From the NCBI GenBank assembly GCA_009780175.1, contig WRAO01000006.1, positions 39,389 through 103,388 on the forward strand: a DNA stretch of 64,000 nt. The letters run 5' to 3'. The DNA comes from Oscillospiraceae bacterium. Lineage in GTDB: Bacteria; Bacillota; Clostridia; Oscillospirales; Oscillospiraceae. The first letter of the stretch is position 1; every line of letters begins with the position of its first letter. Positions 24,515 to 33,124 of the stretch are shown here, piece by piece. A model generated the notes under the pieces. It saw only the letters and a list, made by a program, of their open reading frames with translations, had not been told where the DNA came from and did not search any database. A program made the translations under genes and the position numbers.

Positions 24515-25371
24515 TGGAAACCCTCTTCGAGCTAGACCGCATCATCGTCGAAATGTTCGACTTCCTCTTCATGCGCCGCGCCATCTTAGTCGGCCTCCTC
24601 GTCTCCCTCTGCGCGGCCCTCCTCGGCGTCAACCTCGTCCTCAAACGCTACGCCATGATCGGCACCAGCCTCAGCCACGTCGGCTTCGCTGCCATGGTCA
24701 TCGCCACAGGGATAGACCTCGCCGTCGAGCGGGAGTTCTCCCACTTCTTCGTCACCCTCCCCATGGTCGTCCTAGCGGCCTTCGCGCTCCTCCTCCTCAG
24801 TGAAAACAACAAAATCAAAGGAGACAGCGCCGTCGCCCTCGTCTCCACCAGCAGTTTAGCAATCGGTATCATCATCGTCAGCCAGACCACAGGCCTCAAC
24901 ACAGACGTCTGCGGCGTCATGTTCGGCAGCATCCTCGCCATGACCCGGTTCGACGTGCAACTCAGCGTAGTCCTCAGCATCTCCGTCCTCACCCTCTTCG
25001 TCCTCTTCTATAAGCAACTCTTCGCCGTCACCTACGACGAAACCTTCGCCAAAGCCACCGGCACCAAAGTCTTCGTCTACAAAGCCCTCCTCGCCTTCCT
25101 CACCGCCGTAACCGTGGTGCTCGGTATGCGCATGATGGGCGCCCTGTTGATCGCCAGCCTCACCATTTTCCCCGCCCTGAGCGCAATGCGCCTCTGCAAA
25201 CGCTTCCTCTCCGTCGTCATCACAGCGGCGATCATCGCCGTCACCTGCTTCTTCGTCGGCATGGTCCTTTCCTACACCTACAACCTGCCGCCCGGCGCAA
25301 GCGTCGTCGCGGTCAATCTAACCGTATTCGTATTCTTCAGCGGCATCGCGCTTATGAAGGGGAGAGGTTAA
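24514..25371 (+). CDS. znuB: Zinc ABC transporter permease
   Basis: A 285-residue ABC-3 family permease with about eight membrane helices. The N-terminal part carries MRRAILVGLLVSLCAALLGVNLVLKR and LSHVGFAA, and the cytoplasmic loop ATGTKVFVYKALLAF is the usual site of contact with the ATPase. It forms the channel of the zinc importer. The start overlaps znuC. A lipoprotein gene follows after two bases and probably belongs to the operon. Confidence 0.92.
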   Translation: METLFELDRIIVEMFDFLFMRRAILVGLLVSLCAALLGVNLVLKRYAMIGTSLSHVGFAAMVIATGIDLAVEREFSHFFVTLPMVVLAAFALLLLSENNKIKGDSAVALVSTSSLAIGIIIVSQTTGLNTDVCGVMFGSILAMTRFDVQLSVVLSISVLTLFVLFYKQLFAVTYDETFAKATGTKVFVYKALLAFLTAVTVVLGMRMMGALLIASLTIFPALSAMRLCKRFLSVVITAAIIAVTCFFVGMVLSYTYNLPPGASVVAVNLTVFVFFSGIALMKGRG

Positions 25372-25373
25372 AC

Positions 25374-25808
25374 ATGAAAAAAATCCTGATTCTGCTCTTG
25401 ATCGTCCTAATGGTAGGCACACTCCTAACCGGCTGTACAGACAATGAAGCCGTCGTCACCATCACAGACCGCGCCTTCCTCACGCAAATCGTCAGCATCA
25501 ACCGCAATGCCGACCAATACGAAGGCCGCACCATCCGCTACGAAGGCATGTTCTACACCTTCTATTGGGAAGCCACAGGCGAATACTACCACCGCGTCCT
25601 CCGCTACGTCATGGACTGCTGCGGAGACGACGGCATAGCCGGCTTTGAAGTCTATCTAGGCAACATAGCCCCCCTCCCAGATAACGCGTGGGTCGAACTC
25701 GTCGGCGTACTAGAATGGTACCAAGTAGGCCAATCCCGCTTCCTCCGCGTAGCCGCCACCTCCATCACCGAACTAGAAAACCGCGGCCAAGAATTCGTAA
25801 CGCCGTAG
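25374..25808 (+). CDS. Lipoprotein resembling the DUF1980/YcgQ C-terminal domain
   Basis: A 144-residue protein with a lipoprotein signal (MVGTLLTGC, Cys about 22). The mature part shows NADQYEGRTIRYEGMFY, YVMDCCGDDGIAGFEV and DNAWVELVGVLEW, which follow the pattern of the C-terminal domain of TIGR03943/YcgQ proteins, including the paired cysteines. Such proteins usually pair with a DUF318 permease; here the domain is a stand-alone lipoprotein directly behind znuB, two bases away. The placement suggests a periplasm-like zinc-handling or sensing role, which is an inference. The ribosome binding site is GGGGAGAGG. Confidence 0.65.
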   Translation: MKKILILLLIVLMVGTLLTGCTDNEAVVTITDRAFLTQIVSINRNADQYEGRTIRYEGMFYTFYWEATGEYYHRVLRYVMDCCGDDGIAGFEVYLGNIAPLPDNAWVELVGVLEWYQVGQSRFLRVAATSITELENRGQEFVTP

Positions 25809-25825
25809 GGGAGGGGAGTCTGCAC

Positions 25826-26869
25826 ATGGCAAGCCAAAAACCCCGCCAATTCCTATCCCTGCTTCTAGCAAGCCTACTCCTCGTCGGCCTCGCCCCGCCA
25901 ACAATGGCAACAAGTCCCTTCAACGACGTTCATTCCAACCAATGGTATGCCGAAGCCGTGCAATTCGTCTACGAAAACAACATCATGGACGGCGTCGGCA
26001 GCAACCAATTCCACCCCCAAGGTAACCTAACCCGCGCCCAAGTAACGGTAATGCTCTTCCGGATTCACAACGAACGCCCAGCAAACGCGGAAGATGACCG
26101 CACCAACAAGTTCAACGATGTAGGAGACACCTGGTACGCCCCCTACATAACCTGGGCCTTCAATCACGACATTGTGCTAGGCACATCTCCGACAACATTT
26201 AATCCGCACGGCAATGTCACACGCCAAGAATTTGCGACGATGGTGCATAGGTATGCAATGAGCAGGACGCTTTTGCGGGATGGGTCGGGGTCATGGCAAG
26301 TTGGGTGGCGGCAGTTTGCAGACATAGGACAAATCGCAACATGGGCTTACGACGCATTACGGTGGATGCATTTCAGCCGAATTGTAACTGGTTGGACCCC
26401 AACAACGATAAATCCGAAAGGAATTACAACTCGCGCGGAAGCGGCAGTGATGATGATGCGGTTTATTCCACAAATTCCGTTAACTCCATTTGTTGTGTGC
26501 CTCGGGTGCGGGGATAAACGAACTTTTTGGATACCTTCCCTTGATAGCGATTTTGAAGATAATTCCGTGATAGTTTCCTTGGTCAGATGCGTAAGCCAGC
26601 GGGACAACAGAGACTGGACACTCGATGACTTCGGCAATATTGGCGCCCTATACATCAGGGATTTGATGAGGCTTTCAGATCGGTGCTGGGAATTGCTGGA
26701 GGCCGGAAGATTAGAAGAAACCATGTGGAATTGGCCGCAGTTCAGGCGTATCCTGCTGATACGCTTAGACCAAAATTGCAAAGAAAATGTTATAAATGTG
26801 GTACAACAACTGCAGGAACTCGAATTTGTCTATGCGGTGGGATCAAATGGTTTTTCGAGGCCGGCGTAA
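25826..26869 (+). CDS. Exported SLH-domain protein with unusual C-terminal domain
   Basis: A 347-residue secreted protein: signal peptide (residues 1 to about 28), then three S-layer homology repeats (FNDVHSNQWYAEAVQFVYENN, FNDVGDTWYAPYITWAFNHD and FADIGQIATWAYDALRWMH with TRAE-type ends). SLH domains bind pyruvylated cell-wall polymer. The last 110 residues hold CLGCGDK and a part that ends with NVINVVQQLQELEFVYAVGSNG, resembling short prodomain-like modules of other clostridial surface proteins. Codon use becomes clearly more AT-rich from about 26230, so the gene looks chimeric. The ATG at 25826 has GGGGAGGGGAG upstream; the longer open frame is not supported. Confidence 0.75.
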   Translation: MASQKPRQFLSLLLASLLLVGLAPPTMATSPFNDVHSNQWYAEAVQFVYENNIMDGVGSNQFHPQGNLTRAQVTVMLFRIHNERPANAEDDRTNKFNDVGDTWYAPYITWAFNHDIVLGTSPTTFNPHGNVTRQEFATMVHRYAMSRTLLRDGSGSWQVGWRQFADIGQIATWAYDALRWMHFSRIVTGWTPTTINPKGITTRAEAAVMMMRFIPQIPLTPFVVCLGCGDKRTFWIPSLDSDFEDNSVIVSLVRCVSQRDNRDWTLDDFGNIGALYIRDLMRLSDRCWELLEAGRLEETMWNWPQFRRILLIRLDQNCKENVINVVQQLQELEFVYAVGSNGFSRPA

Positions 26870-26933
26870 CTATTCAAGCGCAGAAAACAAAAGAGAAACC
26901 GACACCCCCTGTGACACCCCCACACCCCCAAAG

Positions 26934-26942
26934 CATACAATA
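26934..26942 (+). promoter_or_regulatory. Possible mother-cell sporulation promoter (-10 CATACAATA)
   Basis: CATACAATA fits the sigma-K -10 pattern CATAnnnTA and also the sigma-E -10 CATACAAT. An AC dinucleotide lies 16-17 bases upstream, as sigma-K requires. It is 31 bases before the His-rich gene. The match is short and needs transcript mapping. Confidence 0.35.
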
Positions 26943-26973
26943 GTGGCATCCCACATAAAAGGAGCCACTCAAT

Positions 26974-27459
26974 ATGCACGAACAACGCCACCCGGAGCAT
27001 CATCGGCATCCGATGGAGCATCCGCACCACCCGCACCACCACATGGACCACCGCCACGCCGCGATGGACATCGACCGCCGCTATCCCGAGCTCTACCATC
27101 GCATGATGCCCTACATAGAAGACGCCCACATGGCCCACAGAGACATCGGCCGCATGAGTCCCGACCAGCTCCACGTCCTAGCCGACCGCGCCATGCGCGA
27201 CAGCGGCGTCCTCCACCACATGCCCCCCGGCTACACCGAAGACACCGTGCGCGACATGGTCAAAATGCTCCTCCTCACCATGGACGACAGCATGACAGCC
27301 ATGGAGACTTTCCGCCCCCTCGCCCCCCTCGCGCTGGGCCTCGGACCCTGGGGCTGGGGCTGGCCCTACGGCTTCGTCGGCCCCTGGTTCCCCTACCGCC
27401 GCGGATTCAGACGCGGACACGGCGGCGGGTTCCGCGGCGGCCATCGCGGACGCCGCTAG
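26974..27459 (+). CDS. His/Met-rich protein with Gly-Arg tail, unknown
   Basis: A 161-residue protein. The first 30 residues are rich in His and Met (HHPHHHMDHRHAAM), the middle (about 35-95) is a soluble helical part with YPELYHRMMPYIEDAHMAH and MSPDQLHVLADRAM, then a Trp/Gly/Pro-rich hydrophobic stretch (GLGPWGWGWPYGF), and the end is Gly/Arg/His-rich. I do not recognise the family. The composition is reminiscent of spore coat or metal-binding proteins, and the CATACAATA box upstream would suit a late sporulation gene. AAAGGAG lies nine bases before the ATG. A strong terminator follows. Confidence 0.65.
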   Translation: MHEQRHPEHHRHPMEHPHHPHHHMDHRHAAMDIDRRYPELYHRMMPYIEDAHMAHRDIGRMSPDQLHVLADRAMRDSGVLHHMPPGYTEDTVRDMVKMLLLTMDDSMTAMETFRPLAPLALGLGPWGWGWPYGFVGPWFPYRRGFRRGHGGGFRGGHRGRR

Positions 27460-27477
27460 ACAAGGCCCTTTCACCAC

Positions 27478-27518
27478 AAAACCGGGAAAGCTTCCAGACG
27501 GACAGCTTCCCCGGTTTT
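27478..27518 (+). terminator. Terminator before the polyamine operon
   Basis: A 15-base stem with one mismatch (27478-27492 with 27504-27518), ending in TTTTCTC. It separates the His-rich gene from the speD promoter. Confidence 0.8.
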
Positions 27519-27521
27519 CTC

Positions 27522-27550
27522 TTGCGCTGAAGGACATTTTTTGATATGAT
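27522..27550 (+). promoter_or_regulatory. Promoter of speD
   Basis: TTGCGC (27522-27527) and TATGAT (27545-27550), 17 bases apart. The -10 box is good and the -35 box is weak. It lies 33 bases before the speD start. Confidence 0.55.
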
Positions 27551-27582
27551 AAGTTGATTGACTTCTTTCGGAGGTAAGGGCT

Positions 27583-28356
27583 ATGCCAAACGGGCTCAAA
27601 CTTTACGGGTTCAACAACCTAACCAAGGCGCTCAGTTTCAACATATACGACGTCTGCTACGCGAAAACCAAGCAAGAGCAGCGCGAGTATATCGCCTATA
27701 TCGACAACCAATATAACGCCGAACGTCTCACCGGCATCCTCTTGCAGGTCGTAGACATGATCGGCGCCAAAGTGCTCAACATCTCCAGCCAAGACTATGA
27801 CCCCCAAGGGGCCAGTGTCACCATGCTCATCTCCGGCCCGGGCCCCTCTTCCGTGTCCGATCTGCGCGGAGACACCACCGTCGCCCACCTGGACAAAAGC
27901 CACGTCACCGTCCACACCTACCCCGAACACCACCCCGAAAACTCCATCGCCACCTTCCGGGTAGACATCGACGTCTCCACCTGCGGCGACATCTCGCCCC
28001 TCAACACCCTGGACATGCTCATCGGCAGCTTCGACTCCGATATCATCACCATGGACTACCGCGTCCGCGGCTTCACCCGCGACCTAGACGGCAGAAAACT
28101 CTTCATCGACCACGAAATGTCCTCCATCCGCGACTATATCGCCAAAGAAACCCTCGCCAAATACGAAACCATCGACGTCAACATCCAAGAATACAACATC
28201 TTCCACACCGAAATGCTCATCCGCGAGATTGATTTACAAAACTACCTCTTCAACTCCGACGCCGTCAGCCTCTCCCCGGCGTTGAGACAATCCATCATGG
28301 AAAACCTCCGCAGAGAAATGGTAGAAATCTACAGCGGAAGAAATATCTTCTATTAA
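27583..28356 (+). CDS. speD: S-adenosylmethionine decarboxylase proenzyme
   Basis: A 257-residue pyruvoyl enzyme of the E. coli size class. It makes decarboxylated AdoMet, the aminopropyl donor for spermidine. Self-cleavage before the serine of [17 protein letters not shown] (near residue 107) creates the pyruvoyl group; [16 protein letters not shown] follows, as in the enterobacterial enzyme. The ATG at 27583 has CGGAGG upstream. It is first in the polyamine cluster and is separated from speA by a dispersed repeat. Confidence 0.93.
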   Translation: MPNGLKLYGFNNLTKALSFNIYDVCYAKTKQEQREYIAYIDNQYNAERLTGILLQVVDMIGAKVLNISSQDYDPQGASVTMLISGPGPSSVSDLRGDTTVAHLDKSHVTVHTYPEHHPENSIATFRVDIDVSTCGDISPLNTLDMLIGSFDSDIITMDYRVRGFTRDLDGRKLFIDHEMSSIRDYIAKETLAKYETIDVNIQEYNIFHTEMLIREIDLQNYLFNSDAVSLSPALRQSIMENLRREMVEIYSGRNIFY

Positions 28357-28377
28357 TAGACACACCCCGCCCGGCGG

Positions 28378-28600
28378 TTACACCGGACCTCCCGCAATAA
28401 AAGCCTCCTTTTCCAAAAGGAGGTGGCAGACGAAGCCTGACGGAGGATTCGCCCGATACGCACGGCCAAAAGGACAATCCTCAGTCAGTTTCGCTGACAC
28501 AACGGACGCCCCAAGAGCGAAGCGATTGGCTCGGCGGAAGGAGTGCCTGTGGTAGCTCCTTTGGAAAAGGAGCCTATTGCCTATCCCCCACAATCCCCCG
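28378..28600. repeat. Dispersed intergenic repeat, family A, copy 1
   Basis: This gene-free stretch holds two hairpins built from CTCC-TTTTCC-AAAAGGAG type arms (near 28403-28425 and 28555-28575). Between them is the segment CAATCCTCAGTCAG...CGCTGAC and the segment GAGCGAAGCGATTGGCTCGG. The same parts recur, inverted, at 31216-31345 and 58150-58310. It may form a long structured RNA in the speD-speA mRNA. Confidence 0.75.
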
Positions 28601-28617
28601 AAAGGTGGTGACCCAGC

Positions 28618-30057
28618 ATGGACCAACAAAAAGCCCCCATCTATGAAGCGCTCGAACGCTTCCGCCGCGCCCGCGTCGTCCCCTTCGACGTCCCCGGCCA
28701 CAAACGAGGCCGCGGCAACCCCGAACTCCGGGACTTCCTCGGCGAACGCTGCGTCTCCATCGACGTCAGCGCCATGAAACCGCTGGACAACCTCTGCCAT
28801 CCCATCTCCGTCATCCGCGAAGCCGAAGAACTCGCGGCAGACGCGTTTGGCGCCGCTGAGGCCTTCTTCATGGTCGGCGGCACAACCAGCAGCGTCCAAG
28901 CCATGGTTCTCACCGCCTGCAAACGCGGCGATAAAATCATCCTCCCGCGCAACGTCCACCGAAGTGTGCTCCACGCCCTCGTCCTCTGCGGCGCCGAAGC
29001 GGTCTATGTCAACCCCGACGTAGACCAAACCCTAGGCATCGCCCTAGGCATGCCCATCGAACAAGTCCGCCGCGCCATTTTGCAGAACCCAGACGCAAAA
29101 GCCATCCTAGTCAACAACCCCACCTACTACGGCATCTGCTCCGACCTCCGCTCCATCGTAGACCTGGCCCACGCCCACGGCATGCTCGTCCTCGCGGACG
29201 AAGCCCACGGTACCCACCTCTATTTTGGCGACAATCTCCCCCTCTCCGCCATGGCGGCAGGCGCGGATATGAGCTCGGTCAGCATGCATAAATCCGGCGG
29301 CAGCCTCACCCAAAGCTCCTTCCTCTTCGCCGCCGATACTGTATCAGCCGGATACGTCCGCCAGATCATCAACCTAACCCAAACCACCAGCCCCTCCTAT
29401 CTCCTCATGGGCAGCCTAGACATCTCCCGCCGCAACCTCGCCCTCAGAGGCCGCGAAACCTTCGCCCGCGTCCTAGAACTCGCCGAATACGCCCGTGCCG
29501 AAATCTCCGCGATCGACGGCTACAGAGCCTACGGCAAAGAACTCATCAACGGCGACAGCGTCTTCGACTTCGACCTCACCAAACTCTCCGTCAACACCCT
29601 CGGCATCGGCCTCGCCGGCATCGAGGTCTACGATATCCTCAGAGACGAATACGACATCCAAATCGAATTCGGCGACCTCGGCAACATCCTAGCCTACCTC
29701 TCCGTGGGCGACCGCTACCAAGACGCCGAACGTCTCGTCAGTTCCCTCAGCGAAATCCGCCGTCGTTTCCGCAGACCCAGCACCGGCCTCCTCACGCAAG
29801 AATATATCGAACCCGAAGTCACCCTCAGCCTCCAAGAGGCCTTCTACGCCGAAAAAGAGGCCCTGCCCCTAGAACAGACCCTAGGCCGCGTCTCCAGTGA
29901 GTTCGTCATGTGTTACCCCCCCGGCATCCCCATCCTCGCCCCCGGCGAACGGGTGACAGAAGCCGTCCTCCGCTATATCGCCTACGCCAAAGAAAAAGGC
30001 TGCTCCATGACAGGACCGGAAGACGCAGAGATCCAAATGCTCAACGTCATCCGCTGA
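28618..30057 (+). CDS. speA: Arginine decarboxylase (Orn/Lys/Arg decarboxylase family)
   Basis: A 479-residue fold-type I PLP enzyme, the usual length for the Bacillus SpeA type. PFDVPGHKRGRG at the N-terminus, GGTTSSVQAMVLT near 83, DEAHGTHL near 197 and the PLP lysine in SMHKSGGSLTQSS near 224 are all present. It converts arginine to agmatine, and the agmatinase four genes on supports arginine rather than lysine or ornithine as substrate. The ATG at 28618 has GAAAGGTGG upstream. Confidence 0.88.
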   Translation: MDQQKAPIYEALERFRRARVVPFDVPGHKRGRGNPELRDFLGERCVSIDVSAMKPLDNLCHPISVIREAEELAADAFGAAEAFFMVGGTTSSVQAMVLTACKRGDKIILPRNVHRSVLHALVLCGAEAVYVNPDVDQTLGIALGMPIEQVRRAILQNPDAKAILVNNPTYYGICSDLRSIVDLAHAHGMLVLADEAHGTHLYFGDNLPLSAMAAGADMSSVSMHKSGGSLTQSSFLFAADTVSAGYVRQIINLTQTTSPSYLLMGSLDISRRNLALRGRETFARVLELAEYARAEISAIDGYRAYGKELINGDSVFDFDLTKLSVNTLGIGLAGIEVYDILRDEYDIQIEFGDLGNILAYLSVGDRYQDAERLVSSLSEIRRRFRRPSTGLLTQEYIEPEVTLSLQEAFYAEKEALPLEQTLGRVSSEFVMCYPPGIPILAPGERVTEAVLRYIAYAKEKGCSMTGPEDAEIQMLNVIR

Positions 30058-30113
30058 TCCGTGTAAGGGCGGCCATTGGCCGTCCGCCCCGGTCCCCCGC
30101 GAAAGGAGTCCGC

Positions 30114-31217
30114 ATGAAAAAACTGGGCAAAATCCTATATGGGATGACCATGCTTGCGGGCGGGTTCTTGTTCGGAGTCTATATCATCCCATTCCTCCGC
30201 GCCCATAGTTCGCCGCAGGAGATTGCGCTAACCCTAATCGCCCTAGTGGCGTTCTACCAACTCCACATCCTCCTTCACGAAACCGGCCACCTCATCGCCG
30301 GAAAACGCTCCGGCTACACCTTCATCTCCTTCCGCGTATACAACTTCATGCTCATCCGGCAAAACGGCCGCCTCGTGCGCAAAAAATTCAGCGTCGTCGG
30401 CACAGCCGGCCAGTGCCTCATGTCACCCCCGGAGATGAAAGACGGAAAATTCCCCGTCCTGCTCTACAACCTCGGCGGCTCCCTGATGAACTTCCTAGTC
30501 AGCGCAGTCTGCTTCGGACTCTTCTGGACTCTGCCCACCCCCTGGTCCGTCCCCTTCTTGGTCGGCGCAATCCTCGGCGTGTTTATGGGCCTCTTCAACC
30601 TCATCCCACTCAAACTCAACGGCGTCGCGAACGATGGCTACAACGCCCTCCTCCTAAAACGCAAAGGCAACGAAATCGCACAGCGCGCCCTCTGGACCGG
30701 CCTGCGCGCCTACGCCGCCCAAGCAAGCGGCACCCGCGCCCGCGACCTCCCCCCAGAATGGTTCGAATGGGTCGATCTAAACAACATCACCGACCCCATC
30801 CTCGCCTCCGTCGCCATCCTCCGCTACAACTACCTCTGCGACAAGGGGGACCTAGACGAAGCCAGAGCCTTTATAAGTACCCTGCTCGAATCCAACGCAA
30901 AACTACTCGAAGTCCAAAAAAACGAACTCCGCTGCGAACTCCTATTCTACGAACTAATCCGCGAATGCCGAGAAGAAGAGATCAACCGCCTCTACACCAA
31001 GGAGTTACAAGACTATATCCAAGCCACCTCCATCTACCCCTCCCGGCAACGCCTCCTATACGCCCATGCCCGCCTAGCAAAACACGACCCAACCCTCGCA
31101 GCAAAATACCTAGCCCTATTCCAAACCGCCATCCAGAAATCCGCCGTCCTAGGCGAAATCCCCGGCGAAGAAGAACTGGTTGCATTGGTTGACACCATCG
31201 CCGAACAGCGGCAATAA
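30114..31217 (+). CDS. Membrane zinc metalloprotease-like protein (M50/site-2 protease-like)
   Basis: A 367-residue protein. Two N-terminal helices lead into HETGHLIAGKRSGY near residue 58, an HExxH zinc motif within a membrane helix, followed by two more helices (about 120-165) with NLIPLKLNGVANDG near 164, which resembles the N-P-x-P-x-x-D-G motif of site-2 proteases with a changed spacing. The last 180 residues are soluble and helical. It sits inside the polyamine cluster between speA and speE. The role is unknown; proteolytic control of a membrane regulator or transporter is one guess. The ATG at 30114 has GAAAGGAG upstream. Confidence 0.7.
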   Translation: MKKLGKILYGMTMLAGGFLFGVYIIPFLRAHSSPQEIALTLIALVAFYQLHILLHETGHLIAGKRSGYTFISFRVYNFMLIRQNGRLVRKKFSVVGTAGQCLMSPPEMKDGKFPVLLYNLGGSLMNFLVSAVCFGLFWTLPTPWSVPFLVGAILGVFMGLFNLIPLKLNGVANDGYNALLLKRKGNEIAQRALWTGLRAYAAQASGTRARDLPPEWFEWVDLNNITDPILASVAILRYNYLCDKGDLDEARAFISTLLESNAKLLEVQKNELRCELLFYELIRECREEEINRLYTKELQDYIQATSIYPSRQRLLYAHARLAKHDPTLAAKYLALFQTAIQKSAVLGEIPGEEELVALVDTIAEQRQ

Positions 31218-31345
31218 TCCTCCGTCAGGCTCCGCCTGCCACCTCCTTTGCACCACAGGTACCCCTTCCGCCGCGCCAATCACTTCGCTCTTGGGGCGTC
31301 AGTTATGTCAGCGAAGCTGACTGAGGATTGCCCTTCCATCCCTTA
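31216..31345. repeat. Dispersed intergenic repeat, family A, copy 2
   Basis: Contains CCTCCGTCAGGCTCCGCCTGCCACCTCCTTT-type sequence, the GCCAATCACTTCGCTC segment and CTGACTGAGGATTG near 31316-31330. The order of parts is the reverse of copy 1, so it is inserted in the opposite orientation. It fills the gap between the M50-like gene and speE. Confidence 0.7.
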
Positions 31346-31380
31346 TAGCCCACACAGCCGACGAAAGGAGACTCAAATCC

Positions 31381-32232
31381 ATGGACCTTTGGTTCTCAGA
31401 AGCCCACTCCAAACACGTCAAATTCTCCGTCCGGGTAGAACGCCAACTCTTCTCAGCCCAGAGCGACTTTCAACGGATCGACGTATTCGAATCCCGCGAA
31501 TTCGGCCGCTTCCTCACGCTGGACGGTTTCATGATGCTCACCGAACGAGACGAGTTCATCTACCACGAGATGATCTCCCACGTCCCCATGGCAGTCCACC
31601 CGTCCCCAAAACGCATCCTAGTCGTCGGCGCCGGAGACGGCGGCGTCATCCGCGAACTCACCCGCTACGACACGGTAGAACACATCGACCTCGTCGAAAT
31701 CGACTCCATGGTAGTAGACGTCGCCCGCCGCTTCCTCCCCCAAACCTCCTGCGCGCTGGACGACCCAAGAGTCCACATCCACTACGCAGACGGCCTAAGA
31801 CACGTCCGCCAATGCGAAGACGAATACGACCTCATCATCGTAGACTCCACCGACCCCTTCGGCCCCGGCGAAGACCTCTTCACCCGCGAATTCTACGGCA
31901 GCTGTTTCAAAGCCCTCAAAGAAGACGGCATCATGGTCAACCAACACGAAAGCCCCTTCTACGCGCAAGACGCCGAAGCCATGCAACGCGCCCACAAACG
32001 CATCGTCGAAAGCTTCCCTATCTCCCGCGTCTACCAAGCCCACATCCCCACCTACCCCTCTGGTCATTGGCTCTTCGGCTTCGCCTCCAAACGCTACCAC
32101 CCCGTCAAAGACTTCGACGTCCCAAGGTGGGAAGCCCTCGGCCTCAAAACGCGGTACTACACCACGAGATTACACGTGGGAGCCTTCCTGCTCCCCGCCT
32201 ATGTAGAGGAGCTATTGCGCGATGTTGAGTAA
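31381..32232 (+). CDS. speE: Spermidine synthase
   Basis: A 283-residue aminopropyltransferase. The SAM-like fold motif ILVVGAGDGGVIREL near residue 80 and the catalytic YDLIIVDSTDPFGPGEDLF stretch near 150 are typical. It transfers an aminopropyl group from decarboxylated AdoMet to putrescine. The N-terminal DLWFSEAHSKHVKFSVRV is also characteristic. AAAGGAGA precedes the ATG. The end overlaps speB by 11 bases. Confidence 0.94.
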   Translation: MDLWFSEAHSKHVKFSVRVERQLFSAQSDFQRIDVFESREFGRFLTLDGFMMLTERDEFIYHEMISHVPMAVHPSPKRILVVGAGDGGVIRELTRYDTVEHIDLVEIDSMVVDVARRFLPQTSCALDDPRVHIHYADGLRHVRQCEDEYDLIIVDSTDPFGPGEDLFTREFYGSCFKALKEDGIMVNQHESPFYAQDAEAMQRAHKRIVESFPISRVYQAHIPTYPSGHWLFGFASKRYHPVKDFDVPRWEALGLKTRYYTTRLHVGAFLLPAYVEELLRDVE

Positions 32233-33073
32233 AAACATAGAAACCTTCCTCGGCTGCGACGCTGAATACGCGGACGCCACCACAGTCCTCTTCGGCGCCC
32301 CCTTCGACTCCACCACCAGCTACCGCCCCGGCACGAGATTTGGCAGCCGCGCCATGCGCCAAGAATCTTACGGCCTAGAGACTTGGAGCCCCTACCAAAA
32401 ACAAGACCTCACCGACCGCGCCATCTTCGACAGCGGCGACCTAGAACTCCCCTTCGGCGCCCCCGAAGTAGCCCTCCAGCTAATCCGCGAACGGACAGCG
32501 AAAATCCTAGCGGACGGCAAACGCCCCTTCCTCCTCGGCGGCGAACACCTCGTCACCCTCGGTGCCGTAGAGGCCGTCCTCGAACAATACCCCGACCTCC
32601 ATATCATCCACTTCGACGCCCACGCCGACCTCAGAGACGAATACCTCGGCATCACCCTAAGCCACGCCTCCGTGATCCGACGATGCTGGGACCTCATGGG
32701 CAACGGCCGCATCGCCCAATTCGGCATCCGCTCCGGCGACCAAGCGGAGTTCCAATGGGGCGAAAACCACATCCACACCCAACTCTTCAACTTCACTGGC
32801 CTCGCCCACATCCTAGACACCATAGGCGAACGGCCCGTCTACTTCACCATCGACCTAGACGTCCTAGACCCCTCCTGCTTCCCCGGCACCGGCACCCCCG
32901 AAGCCGGCGGCGTCACCTTCCCCGAACTGCTAGACGCCATCTTCCTCGTCCTAGGCCAAGCCAACGTAGTCGCCTGCGACCTAGTAGAACTCGCCCCCCC
33001 TCTAGACCCCACCGGCGTCTCCACCGCCACCGCCTGCAAAATCCTAAGAGAAATGTTAATCGCAATGGAGTAA
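32222..33073 (+). CDS. speB: Agmatinase
   Basis: A 283-residue ureohydrolase that splits agmatine to putrescine and urea. The manganese ligands are visible: GGEHLVT near residue 116, HFDAHADLRDEY near 135 and TIDLDVLDPSCFPGTGTPEAGG near 208. SpeA and SpeB together give putrescine from arginine. It overlaps the end of speE and so is probably translationally coupled. No urease is present in the window. Confidence 0.94.
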   Translation: MLSKNIETFLGCDAEYADATTVLFGAPFDSTTSYRPGTRFGSRAMRQESYGLETWSPYQKQDLTDRAIFDSGDLELPFGAPEVALQLIRERTAKILADGKRPFLLGGEHLVTLGAVEAVLEQYPDLHIIHFDAHADLRDEYLGITLSHASVIRRCWDLMGNGRIAQFGIRSGDQAEFQWGENHIHTQLFNFTGLAHILDTIGERPVYFTIDLDVLDPSCFPGTGTPEAGGVTFPELLDAIFLVLGQANVVACDLVELAPPLDPTGVSTATACKILREMLIAME

Positions 33074-33124
33074 GAGATCTAGATATCGCAACCTATCATA
33101 AAAATTTTAGGAGGTTCGAATAAA

